Origin: a virus
Strand: one strand, 5' to 3'
IMG/VR virus record: IMGVR_UViG_3300020478_000062
Location: 1-24,481 of that record
Length of the DNA: 24,481 nucleotides
Shown here: in pieces, positions 7,901 to 14,596 of the stretch
How positions within the stretch are numbered: position 1 is the first letter of the stretch
How the letters are laid out: the number at the start of each line of letters is the position of its first letter
Translations under genes and position numbers: made by a program
The notes under the pieces: model-generated
Told to the model about the DNA's origin: nothing
The model's input: the letters and a program-made list of their open reading frames with translations, nothing else
Database searches by the model: none

Positions 7901-8932
7901 GCACCCATCCCTTGTGAATTACGACGACACTCTATACTTAGATCTGGTAACCATACATTTGAATATCTTGGTTTCGGTCCTGGTAACTACTCAACTGCAT
8001 TCCCTCAGACACAAGTAGAAACCCTAACTCAAAATCAGGTTAGATATTCACAGAGTATTAAAGAAGAAGCAGGTGTTGCTTTCTACTCTGGACTTAACTC
8101 AAATGGTGACCTATTCATTGGTAACCAAGTTATCAACCCTGTTACAGGTCAGATAACAAACGAAGATATTGCACAGTTGAATGTTGTTGGTGAAGAAAAC
8201 ACAACCATTGAAACATTCTCTGAATTGGTTTTAACTGATAAACTCACTGTAATTGGTGGAGCATCTAACCAGTTAGAATCTATCTTTGCTGGTCCTGTTA
8301 CATTCCAAGGTCTAACAACCTTTACGAATAACATTCAAGCGAAGAAAATTTCATACTATAACCAAGATGGAACAGTTATCAAGCAAACATTACTTGCACC
8401 AGAAGATGCAAATGGACTACCTGACTTCTCTAACATCACTGGTTATCCTACTCCTGCTGATGGAGACCTAGTTTATAACATTAACTGGACTCCAGGTAAA
8501 TCTCTTGGTTGGATTTACTATAACCAAGTATGGAAGGAGTTTGGTCTAACTGATACTGGTATTATTGATATTGCTACCTTTAGTGGCACTCAGAATATGG
8601 GTATTGGTACTGCTGCTGTTACAGGATATAGAATGAATATCCTAGGTAATGTTAAGATTGATGGCGACTTAGTTGTAACTGGTCGAGGTGGTGTTGCTGC
8701 TGATAAGTATATTACTAAGACATATACTGGTAATGGTAGTACATTAACATTCCCAATTTCTACATATAGTGGAGGTATCGCACACATTGATGACTCTGTT
8801 TTAGTTACACTAAATGGTGTTGTCCAGATAGCAGGTACTAACTATACTGTAGACGCAAACGGAGCAAACGTAGTCTTTACTGATGCACCACTTGCTTCTG
8901 ATGTTGTCCACATCAAAGAGTTCCCCATCTAA
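4979..8932 (+). CDS. large virion structural protein with beta-helix-like N-terminus and fibre-type C-terminus
   Basis: 1317 aa. The start MSLTRLKNIITSRTGRIIYV, continuing NPDDFDASDAIDNRGNSALR, is highly characteristic of the largest structural proteins of T4-like cyanophages. The GNSALRPFKSLQRAFLEVAR segment (35-54) resembles the entry to right-handed beta-helix folds (pectin-lyase-like tail spikes). Later parts carry fibre elements: FAGPVTFQGLTTFTNNIQAK near 1103-1122, NMGIGTAAVTGYRMNILGNV near 1204-1223, and a C-terminal unit (LVTLNGVVQIAGTNYTVDA...VVFTDAPLASDVVHI, about 1278-1313) of the known VxLNGVxQ...YTVxGxxIxF type from tail fibres. A GC-rich hairpin lies over codons 10-16. It probably forms a long tail or baseplate-attached fibre. 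The precise T4 counterpart is not assigned. Confidence 0.8.
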   Translation: MSLTRLKNIITSRTGRIIYVNPDDFDASDAIDNRGNSALRPFKSLQRAFLEVARFSYRVGLSNDEFDAFSIMLYPAEYQIDNRPGDVLYTNVAPIDANSNLDLTSPNNVLYKYNSCEGGVIVPRGCSVIGTDLRRTKIIPKYVPYPTTLPAQGINTEAQIPPRTAIFKVTGGTYFWQFSFFDGAEEGVYFKPDSVSTLAPKYSHHRLTCFEFADGLNSLSTLISGGTVPNADYSAVPNILERTDLEIYYQKVSKAFATIPDTSGDPSTDQIQARVEENRIVGPISDEYRILQITRNGQTATAVTVDEFDNPRDHGFSVGVNINISGVTGSTGPQSEVDASLYNGSFTVTSASGNVFTYQMQGEPTGNAVGTNITVKTEIDTVDSASPYAFNLSLRSVWGMNGMHADGAKATGFKSMVVAQFTGLSLQKDDRAFVRYNASTGNYDVATAGDGAHLDGFAEYRKGWGHRHIMASNDAFIQAVSVFAVGFQGHFTAESGGDMSITNSNSNFGSTALRSAGFKAKAFSKDKAGTISHVVPPKALDVISTTATGANATNTITLANDGSIEGVLQGMNVTGTNIAASTTVGSVNTSTRVVTLTNNNTGVVNGNVIFGDEVSVNWVNIDIPRTKTINAALAGQGGTPGTRLYLYGYTVEASPPTNRVQGYTIGARQDGTGNSAIADKLNCLLVAQGANVATTHSASISPYGPSVSGKDAGTAGSPLQYDSATYTINGVVSVGGWYLSVSATNNGIYTTLSTNTTYNTVNFTPTTFLKRIPDSRDLADRTYRVRYVIDKDKTNPLPRDPISGYVLQPLNSDTTSYKLNRSFYVYDIETVQKFERGVNDGIYYLTLLCASIAPSTANFNDRKFSQNVNEVYPTFDRDNPLADPGAAVSVADNQTIGLVNATDGASPTPNLDPKLSITKEATQFLLADTGWTQPGTTPNYDSVNARLSSVSLTARAGDEETRKINIRENNDGTVAPIPCELRRHSILRSGNHTFEYLGFGPGNYSTAFPQTQVETLTQNQVRYSQSIKEEAGVAFYSGLNSNGDLFIGNQVINPVTGQITNEDIAQLNVVGEENTTIETFSELVLTDKLTVIGGASNQLESIFAGPVTFQGLTTFTNNIQAKKISYYNQDGTVIKQTLLAPEDANGLPDFSNITGYPTPADGDLVYNINWTPGKSLGWIYYNQVWKEFGLTDTGIIDIATFSGTQNMGIGTAAVTGYRMNILGNVKIDGDLVVTGRGGVAADKYITKTYTGNGSTLTFPISTYSGGIAHIDDSVLVTLNGVVQIAGTNYTVDANGANVVFTDAPLASDVVHIKEFPI
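5008..5027 (+). other. GC-rich hairpin in the first codons of the 1317-aa gene
   Basis: TACGTCCC (5008-5015) and GGGACGTA (5020-5027) form a perfect 8-bp stem around a GCAC loop, 29-48 bases after the A of the start codon. It stands out against the AT-rich surroundings and is followed by TTATTTA, not a T-run, so it is not a typical terminator. It may modulate translation of the long message or may be incidental to the coding sequence T-S-R-T-G-R. Confidence 0.4.
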
Positions 8933-8941
8933 TAAAGTATC

Positions 8942-9364
8942 ATGGCAATTACCCAGATTAGTGGGAATCAGATTTCCACTAGCACTCAAGCAATTATAAC
9001 AACATTAAGTTTCCTCAATGCAAATAGTGTATTGAGGATTCCTGCTGGTAGCACAGCAAACAGACCTACTGGTGTTAGTGTAGGTACAATAAGATTTAAC
9101 ACAGACAATGATGCTGCTGAGATATACAAGGCAGATGATGGTACTGGAAGTGCTGGTTGGGCATCAATCTCTGGTGGTGGTCCTGCTGTAGGAACAGATA
9201 GTGTTATTAGAACAAATGCAGCAACAATAGCAGAGAATATTACAATTGGACCCACAGCAAACGGGGATGCAAAATTTACTAACGGGATGAGTGCTGGACC
9301 GATAGCAATTAACAACGGTTTTACAGTCACCATTGAGAATAACGCAGCATGGAGCATTAGATGA
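8942..9364 (+). CDS. short tail-fibre-type structural protein
   Basis: 140 aa, starting MAITQISGNQISTSTQAIIT. Residues 33-62 carry the recurring fibre module IPAGSTANRPTGVSVGTIRF, continuing NTDNDAAEIY. The tail (FTNGMSAGPIAINNGFTVTI near 112-131, then ENNAAWSIR) is a typical fibre cap in cyanophages, so the protein looks complete rather than truncated. It starts nine bases after the large structural gene and its TGA overlaps the ATG of the next gene (9361-9364), so the two are likely translated together. It may bridge the large structural protein to exchangeable adhesins. That role is inferred. Confidence 0.65.
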   Translation: MAITQISGNQISTSTQAIITTLSFLNANSVLRIPAGSTANRPTGVSVGTIRFNTDNDAAEIYKADDGTGSAGWASISGGGPAVGTDSVIRTNAATIAENITIGPTANGDAKFTNGMSAGPIAINNGFTVTIENNAAWSIR

Positions 9365-9636
9365 ATAGTAAGTTGAATGTTGGTAATATTGAAGGGTTAT
9401 CACCTAACTTTACTGTCAAACTAAAGGCAGAGGCAGATATGGTATTCAAGGGTGATAGTCAGTTACTTATGAACCAAACATCACACTTAGCATTACCTGC
9501 TGGTAGTGACGCACAGTTTGATACTTCTAATCAATCTTATGCACCTAGACGAGGTTATATAAACGGACAGTTGCGTTTTAATACAAGTAATGGTAAACTA
9601 CAGATTTACAATGATGGTCGGTGGACCAGTGGATAA
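9361..9636 (+). CDS. very short fibre module protein without a tip domain
   Basis: 91 aa, starting MNSKLNVGNIEGLSPNFTVK. The N-terminal LNVGNIEG tag resembles the starts of the other fibre proteins here (LTVAHLAG, IKVNNLTA, LNVDKIVS). Residues 45-89 are a version of the shared module: LALPAGSDAQF...NGQLRFNTSNGKLQIYNDGRWTS. The protein stops straight after the module, where the larger fibres continue into adhesin domains. It may be a complete small connector or a fibre that has lost its tip. It is ATGA-coupled to the preceding gene, and a 2OG-Fe(II) oxygenase follows two bases after its stop. Confidence 0.6.
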   Translation: MNSKLNVGNIEGLSPNFTVKLKAEADMVFKGDSQLLMNQTSHLALPAGSDAQFDTSNQSYAPRRGYINGQLRFNTSNGKLQIYNDGRWTSG

Positions 9637-9638
9637 CT

Positions 9639-10262
9639 ATGGGTTTTACAAAAGATGGACAGGATCCTAGGATCCTAGATGTGACACATCATGATAATTT
9701 TATCTCTGAATATAAAACTAATCTTCGAGGAGATAATTTAATTGAGTATTACAATTTTATAAGAGGACAAGGTAAGGCATTCGATAGAACTGCTGGTCAG
9801 AACGGTGCTGTTACTGACCAGCAGATTTTTGTACATGAGTTACCACCTGACTATTGGCATGATAATCTATCAAGGTCAGTCTATAGAGCATGGAACTTCT
9901 TAACAGAAGATGCTTTAAATGATTATGGTAAGAAATATGATGTGTTGGTTGGAAGAAAATTCCAGCATACGATGTGCAAACTACAAAGAACTGAACCTGG
10001 ACAAGGGTTTCATAACTGGCATTATGAATGCACACCATCAACACCTTATAGACTTCTAACTACTCAGTTATACATCAATGATGACTATGAAGGTGGTGAA
10101 ACTGAATTTCTATATCAACACGTAAGAATTAAACCTGAAGAAGGAAAATTCACTATATGTCCTACAGCATGGACACATGCACACAGAGGTAATCCACCTT
10201 TAAATGGGACAAAATATATTGCTACTGCATGGGTTGAAGAGTTTCCTTTCTTTGGACAATAA
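9639..10262 (+). CDS. 2-oxoglutarate/Fe(II)-dependent oxygenase (prolyl-4-hydroxylase-like)
   Basis: 207 aa, cytosolic. ATG 9639 follows the preceding stop by two bases; the frame is also open to GTG 9621, which would overlap. The double-stranded beta-helix core is visible: FHNWHYECT with H128-x-E130 as the proximal metal pair, LTTQLYINDDYEGGETEFLY (140-159), IKPEEGKFTICP (164-175), THAHRGNPPLNGTKYIATAW with the distal His at 180 or 182 and K192 as the likely 2OG carboxylate ligand. Such enzymes couple 2OG decarboxylation to hydroxylation, classically of prolyl or other side chains. It sits between fibre genes, so a fibre protein or a host surface component is a plausible substrate; this is not shown. 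HxE instead of HxD is a less common but known variant. Confidence 0.85.
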   Translation: MGFTKDGQDPRILDVTHHDNFISEYKTNLRGDNLIEYYNFIRGQGKAFDRTAGQNGAVTDQQIFVHELPPDYWHDNLSRSVYRAWNFLTEDALNDYGKKYDVLVGRKFQHTMCKLQRTEPGQGFHNWHYECTPSTPYRLLTTQLYINDDYEGGETEFLYQHVRIKPEEGKFTICPTAWTHAHRGNPPLNGTKYIATAWVEEFPFFGQ

Positions 10263-10265
10263 ATA
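10258..10265 (+). promoter_or_regulatory. late promoter box AATAAATA
   Basis: AATAAATA overlaps the stop codon of the oxygenase gene and lies 18 bases before the fibre start at 10284. It has the same one-base departure from TATAAATA as the box at 4952. Confidence 0.5.
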
Positions 10266-10283
10266 GAAGAAAATACTAATGGC

Positions 10284-11315
10284 ATGAGCACGCTAACAGT
10301 TGCACATTTAGCAGGTACTGCTGCTACAATCAGTCAGACAAACATACCAGCAGGTCATACTTTAGACATCGAAGGTAATGTTTATCATGATGGGACTGGA
10401 GCGTTGCGTTTGCCTACAGGGACAACTGCTCAGAGACCAGGCAGTCCACAAGCAGGTTATATACGTTGGAATACAGATACATCAGCAGTAGAAGTATATA
10501 CAGGTAGTACTTGGAAAATGTACTCTGCTGAGAATGGTAGTAGTGGATCACCATTTACATCATTATCAAATGTAACTACTGCTAATCCTACTCCTGGATT
10601 CTATTACGTTAACTTTGATGGTGGTGGAAATGAAGAGATGTATCTCTTCAAAGATAGTAATAACAAGTGGTGGGCAGGTGTAGCATCTATTACAGATACT
10701 ACTAATCATGGTCAATATACTGGTGGTAGTGATAGTTGGTATGGTAACTGGTCTAATACAAGTACATTTGGAACAGGCACAGGATTTATGGGTCAAGACT
10801 TTAAGTCAAGACATTACCATAACTGGACAGTTAATGATGTATTGATAATGCAGGGATGGTCAACATCTGGTGATCCTTATTCATTATCAACTGAAGTTGC
10901 ATATATTAATGGAGTTTTCACCAATAGAGGTGGAAACATGAAAGAGATGTTTGAAGACCATATTGGATTAGGTAACCACGGAAATATTGGTGGTACACAG
11001 ATAGGTGGTATGACTTTCTTAAAAGGAAGTGCAAACAACTCAGATAATAGATATAGAGGTAGTAGTGCTGGTGAATTGAATCCCAACAACACTTGGCACG
11101 TTTCTCCTGCAAACTGCGAAAACTATACTATGAGTATGATTAATGCTCTAGGTTGTGCATCTAATGGATGTAACGTTGAGCACCATTGTTGGGTTGGTAA
11201 CACTGGTAATAACTATTCAAACCAAAACTTCCCAGAACCTAACTGGTCTGGTAGTTGGGGTATTAATAACCCTGGCAGTCAAAACTGGATGTATTGGTTA
11301 TTCTTCTACGCATAA
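10284..11315 (+). CDS. tail fibre protein with fibrinogen/lectin-like tip
   Basis: 343 aa, starting MSTLTVAHLAGTAATISQTN. Residues 42-78 are the shared module: RLPTGTTAQRPGSPQAGYIR, then WNTDTSAVEVYTGSTWK. The C-terminal ~240 residues form a Trp-, Asn-, Gly-rich tip with four Cys near the end (PANCENY, LGCASNGC, HHCW). GFYYVNFDGGGNEEMYLFKD (105-124), with KWWAGVASI and DFKSRHYHNWTVNDVLIM (172-189), recalls fibrinogen-like/intelectin-like domains, where DFKSxAYxxLxVxDVLxM is a typical run. Those bind glycans, so this is probably a receptor-binding tip. A short ATGGCATGA precedes the start; the second ATG is used because only it opens the long frame. Confidence 0.7.
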   Translation: MSTLTVAHLAGTAATISQTNIPAGHTLDIEGNVYHDGTGALRLPTGTTAQRPGSPQAGYIRWNTDTSAVEVYTGSTWKMYSAENGSSGSPFTSLSNVTTANPTPGFYYVNFDGGGNEEMYLFKDSNNKWWAGVASITDTTNHGQYTGGSDSWYGNWSNTSTFGTGTGFMGQDFKSRHYHNWTVNDVLIMQGWSTSGDPYSLSTEVAYINGVFTNRGGNMKEMFEDHIGLGNHGNIGGTQIGGMTFLKGSANNSDNRYRGSSAGELNPNNTWHVSPANCENYTMSMINALGCASNGCNVEHHCWVGNTGNNYSNQNFPEPNWSGSWGINNPGSQNWMYWLFFYA

Positions 11316-11317
11316 CG

Positions 11318-12427
11318 ATGAGCACTATTAAAGTCAACAATCTAACCGCACCAGCAGATAACAATTTTGCTATCGAGATGGAGACTGGTGAGAATATGCG
11401 AGTAGCAGGTGGAATGACTAATAATTATTGGACTCAATTCTCTATACCATCTGGCACTACATCAGAGAGACCATCTGCACCTGTTGCAGGTATGCTTAGG
11501 TTCAATACTCAAACACAATACTTAGAGGTATATACAGGTAATGCTTGGTCTGGACTATTCATGGCACAATCTGGTGGTATGGATGGATCATCAGAAGCAT
11601 CAGCACCTAACTCAGTTCAAGGATTATTTGACGCAGGTGTATCAACAGACGGAAATTATTATTTGAATCTTGATGGTACTGCAAGGAAATATTTTGTACC
11701 ATTACAGAGTCATCCATATTATATTGTTATGGCAAACTATGGTGGTGGAGCAAACGCATGGTTCTCCAATGCTTCAGCATTAAGTGGTAATCAAATAAAT
11801 GATGTAGGAGACTCAACTCCTACGGGTAACTTTGCAAACAACGGGACATACGGATATTATAGAAATACTGGTGGATCTGATTATAAGTATGCGACAGTTA
11901 GTAGAAGGGGAATATCTTATCGTTATGTAAAAATGAGGTTTAACCTTTACACATATTATTCAAATGATGGTGTAAATGGTAGAAACTTCTTAGGTATATC
12001 ATCAGGTGTTGGTGATGGTATGACTGTTATGCGTAACAACTCTGCTGAGGGTGACGCACAACATATATTCACATATTATACTGCCATAAGTAATAATGAT
12101 GGTAACAGTTGTCCTTCGCAAGCAGGGATGACACCAACCATGCAAGCGGGTGGTAATAACCCTGGTGGATTTATGAGTAACCGATATAACTGCTTCTCTA
12201 GGAGTGGTAATGGTTTCACAAGTGAATACGTTAGAAACTTCTCCACTCTCCCAGGAGATAATAGTGGAGGCACTGGACCAAATGTATTAACAGGAGACTC
12301 TTGGTACACTGTTGATATGGGTTCAGACAAATCTCACGACATGCACATTGTTATTCATTCTGACCAAGACAGTGGAAATGAAGATACATACATCAAACGT
12401 GGTGTAGTGCTTGTCCGACCTGCATAA
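11318..12427 (+). CDS. tail fibre protein with a second, different lectin-like tip
   Basis: 369 aa, starting MSTIKVNNLTAPADNNFAIE. ATG 11318 follows the preceding stop by two bases; in-frame upstream codons exist but would overlap. Residues 42-77 are the shared module (FSIPSGTTSERPSAPVAGML, then RFNTQTQYLEVYTGNAW). The tip begins near 110 with DGNYYLNLDGTARKYFVPLQ and YYIVMANYGGG, echoing the GFYYVNFDG start of the preceding fibre's tip, and ends KRGVVLVRPA after HSDQDSGNEDTYI. This pattern resembles fibrinogen-like domains more loosely than its neighbour. Beyond the module and that opening the two tips look unrelated, so they likely recognise different receptors. This is inferred. Confidence 0.7.
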   Translation: MSTIKVNNLTAPADNNFAIEMETGENMRVAGGMTNNYWTQFSIPSGTTSERPSAPVAGMLRFNTQTQYLEVYTGNAWSGLFMAQSGGMDGSSEASAPNSVQGLFDAGVSTDGNYYLNLDGTARKYFVPLQSHPYYIVMANYGGGANAWFSNASALSGNQINDVGDSTPTGNFANNGTYGYYRNTGGSDYKYATVSRRGISYRYVKMRFNLYTYYSNDGVNGRNFLGISSGVGDGMTVMRNNSAEGDAQHIFTYYTAISNNDGNSCPSQAGMTPTMQAGGNNPGGFMSNRYNCFSRSGNGFTSEYVRNFSTLPGDNSGGTGPNVLTGDSWYTVDMGSDKSHDMHIVIHSDQDSGNEDTYIKRGVVLVRPA

Positions 12428-12430
12428 ATA
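12423..12430 (+). promoter_or_regulatory. late promoter box CATAAATA
   Basis: CATAAATA overlaps the stop codon of the preceding fibre gene and lies 22 bases before ATG 12453. A GAAGGA purine stretch in between (12435-12440) may be part of the ribosome site. It would start a transcript covering the first fibre-modification cassette. Confidence 0.5.
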
Positions 12431-12452
12431 ATACGAAGGATAGAAGTTAAAC

Positions 12453-13841
12453 ATGTCACAGTTAAACGTTGATAAAATTGTATCCCTAGCAGGAGGTGGA
12501 GGTACCGCTCAGTTCCAGTTGGAATCATCAGGCAACTTTAACTTTGACTCAGGTACTTTTTATGTTGATGCCACCAATAATAGGGTAGGTATTAATGATG
12601 CTTCTCCAGAGTATTCATTAGATATCGAAGCAACTGACGCAGTTAAGATGCCAGTCGGCACAACTGCTCAAAGACCTGGTTCCGCAGTAGAGGGATTATT
12701 CAGATATAATAGTACCGATAGAACCTTTGAAGGTTATTCATATAACCAAGATACAGGTGCTACTGAGTGGGGACCAATTGCTGGTGCAGCAGGTGGAGCA
12801 GCATTACCTGATCAATCCACTGACAGATATAGTGTAAATTATTCTGTTAAAGCACAATTAATGTCCGATGGTACTAACGCTTATTGGTCACATGAAAACG
12901 GTGCAAGTTCATGGGCACAAGCAAGAATCTGGACACATGGATATACAGGTGGAGGATATAGAGGAGGTAGTCCTTGGAAGAATATTAACAGGACTGTTCA
13001 CTCTAACGACACAACAACAAACTTAGGTGATAAACTCGATAGATCTGGGGCATATATGTCAGGGTCATGGAGTGACATCAAGCATTGGTTCCATTCAATG
13101 GAAAACACATACAGAGGTTCATCTAACTATACCTCTGGTTTTAATATGGCAACTGAAAACGGTATAGCACACCTTAACCAGTGGGATATGACCGTTAATA
13201 GAGGGTCAATGGGATCCTGTCAAGACCATGTATTTGCAGGAGGTAATTCATTCTTGCATTGTGGTGGTAACTCAAGGACTGACGTTTTCAACTTGAAGAC
13301 TGAAACCATGAGAACCTCTGGTTTCCCTAATGATTACCCTGATGGTGGTGATGACCCTACATGGGGTGGTCATGGAAGAACTCATGGGTGGATTAAAAGG
13401 TCGGGTACCCGAAGAGGATTTGAGTGGAAGACCGAATCTTATACCATGTGGAATCATGGACCTGGTGGTGATGGATGGAAGAAAATTCTTCCAACTATGC
13501 TAGGACACATGTATGTTGGTACTGGAAACAACAACCAAAATGGTAACCAAAAGTGTGATGACCGTACTGGTATTCAGGTACATGGTCTTAACTTTGGTAA
13601 CATGGGTGAAGAAAATTTCCAAATGGGTATGAGAAAAGGTTATTGTTTAGGTAACTATAACGGTAACCAGAATAACCAGACATTCAAAGTTAACTATATG
13701 AATGATGGTCATAACTATATGGGTAACACAACTGAACCCAAAGGACATTCTGGTATGTCCTCAGCACACTGTGCCTCTGCAAGTTCTGTAACTTCAGGTG
13801 CAGCATCTTATGACTACGGCACAAACATTCCTAATTACTAA
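12453..13841 (+). CDS. tail fibre protein with Kelch-like tip (cassette A, gene 1)
   Basis: 462 aa, starting MSQLNVDKIVSLAGGGGTAQ. Residues 44-58 are the fibre motif RVGINDASPEYSLDI, and 65-106 are the shared module (MPVGTTAQRPGSAVEGLFRY...). From about 160 onward a Gly/Asn/Trp-rich tip shows repeated blades ending in YxxGG-like turns: WTHGYTGGGY, NRGSMGSCQDH...GGNSRTDVFNL, LGHMYVGTGNN, GYCLGNYNGNQNN. This is suggestive of a Kelch-type beta-propeller, a fold used for glycan or protein binding. The tip is clearly homologous to the separate protein at 18493-19494 (THGY, NRTVHxNDTxTNLGD, GEENFQMG, PKGHxGMSSA). Its stop overlaps the next ATG (TAATG). Confidence 0.75.
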   Translation: MSQLNVDKIVSLAGGGGTAQFQLESSGNFNFDSGTFYVDATNNRVGINDASPEYSLDIEATDAVKMPVGTTAQRPGSAVEGLFRYNSTDRTFEGYSYNQDTGATEWGPIAGAAGGAALPDQSTDRYSVNYSVKAQLMSDGTNAYWSHENGASSWAQARIWTHGYTGGGYRGGSPWKNINRTVHSNDTTTNLGDKLDRSGAYMSGSWSDIKHWFHSMENTYRGSSNYTSGFNMATENGIAHLNQWDMTVNRGSMGSCQDHVFAGGNSFLHCGGNSRTDVFNLKTETMRTSGFPNDYPDGGDDPTWGGHGRTHGWIKRSGTRRGFEWKTESYTMWNHGPGGDGWKKILPTMLGHMYVGTGNNNQNGNQKCDDRTGIQVHGLNFGNMGEENFQMGMRKGYCLGNYNGNQNNQTFKVNYMNDGHNYMGNTTEPKGHSGMSSAHCASASSVTSGAASYDYGTNIPNY

Positions 13842-14596
13842 TGGCAGACACTAGAGACGTTATCGTATTTGATCTTGAAAGGTATCCTATACTGAATACC
13901 TGGGGGACTCGTTTGGATTCAGTTATGGATCTATATTGGGGACACATAGACAACGATAGGTGGGATCATATACCACAGAATATTGCTTACTTAAGATTAT
14001 CTGCTGCTGATGCCATTACAGCACAGACATATTGGGGTGAAGTAAGAACAGAGAAGTCAGTTTATGGTACAGATGAGAATGGATTATATACTGACAAGCA
14101 TAAGGAAACTATAACTCAAGCACAATTTGATAAGACTGAAGAAGTAATGAAAGCAGTCATTACTCTTAGAGTCCAAGAGATTTTTGAAAAGAGATATACT
14201 GCATTGAGAAAGAATTATGGTGAATTAGAACATGCTACCTGGAAGGATCAGTATGAGGAATCAACTGCATATATCGCAGATAACTCTACAACAGTTAAAT
14301 TAATTGATAGACTTGCTACTATTAGAGGGTTGACAACCGCTAGTTTTGCTGCTAAAGTTGTTGATAAATATAATGCGTGGCAAACCGATTTCTTTAATCT
14401 TGCCGTGAAAGAACAGGAATTAGTCCAAGAGATTAAATCTTGCTCTGACATCAAATCAATCAATGTCTTCCTAGAAGATAAGTTTGGTATTGAGATGTCT
14501 TTACAACAAGCACTTGAATATAGTAGAGCAACACAAGATGGTTCAACAAACGTCATTACAAGAAACTCCGAAGTCAACTGGGGGTTACAATTCTGA
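13841..14596 (+). CDS. tail-fibre-assembly-like / fibre-associated protein (cassette A, gene 2)
   Basis: 251 aa, starting MADTRDVIVFDLERYPILNT. Predicted mostly helical. Residues ~118-195 (YTALRKNY, ATWKDQYEES, LIDRLATIRGLTTASFAAKV, VDKYNAW) match the TWxxQxxEAxxY...LxxLAxxRGxxxxxLAxKIxxK pattern that I know from phage tail-fibre assembly and related tail proteins. The last ~50 residues (199-236, SCSDIKSINVFLEDKFGIEM) resemble the C-terminus of the 191-aa protein in the second cassette. It starts at a TAATG overlap with the adhesin, as fibre chaperones typically do. A role in folding, attaching or capping the adjacent fibre is inferred. Confidence 0.6.
   Translation: MADTRDVIVFDLERYPILNTWGTRLDSVMDLYWGHIDNDRWDHIPQNIAYLRLSAADAITAQTYWGEVRTEKSVYGTDENGLYTDKHKETITQAQFDKTEEVMKAVITLRVQEIFEKRYTALRKNYGELEHATWKDQYEESTAYIADNSTTVKLIDRLATIRGLTTASFAAKVVDKYNAWQTDFFNLAVKEQELVQEIKSCSDIKSINVFLEDKFGIEMSLQQALEYSRATQDGSTNVITRNSEVNWGLQF

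Noticed and set aside
8986-9357. Minus-strand frame of 123 codons opposite the short fibre gene
   Set aside because: The plus frame has recognisable fibre motifs; Ala/Val-rich antisense frames are expected opposite repetitive Gly/Thr/Ala coding DNA.
9621-9638. GTG start extending the first oxygenase by six residues
   Set aside because: It would overlap the preceding fibre gene; ATG 9639 directly after that stop gives a normal coupled start.
9661-9678. Tandem 8-base palindromes (AGGATCCT twice)
   Set aside because: They lie in the coding sequence QDPRILD of the oxygenase, with no partner elsewhere in the window and no regulatory context.
10279-10287. Start-stop ATGGCATGA just before the fibre ATG at 10284
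   Set aside because: A two-codon frame that overlaps the true start by one junction; could couple translation but is too short to support a claim.
13401-13412. 12-base palindrome TCGGGTACCCGA
   Set aside because: No loop, inside a Gly/Arg-rich coding segment; most likely coincidental.
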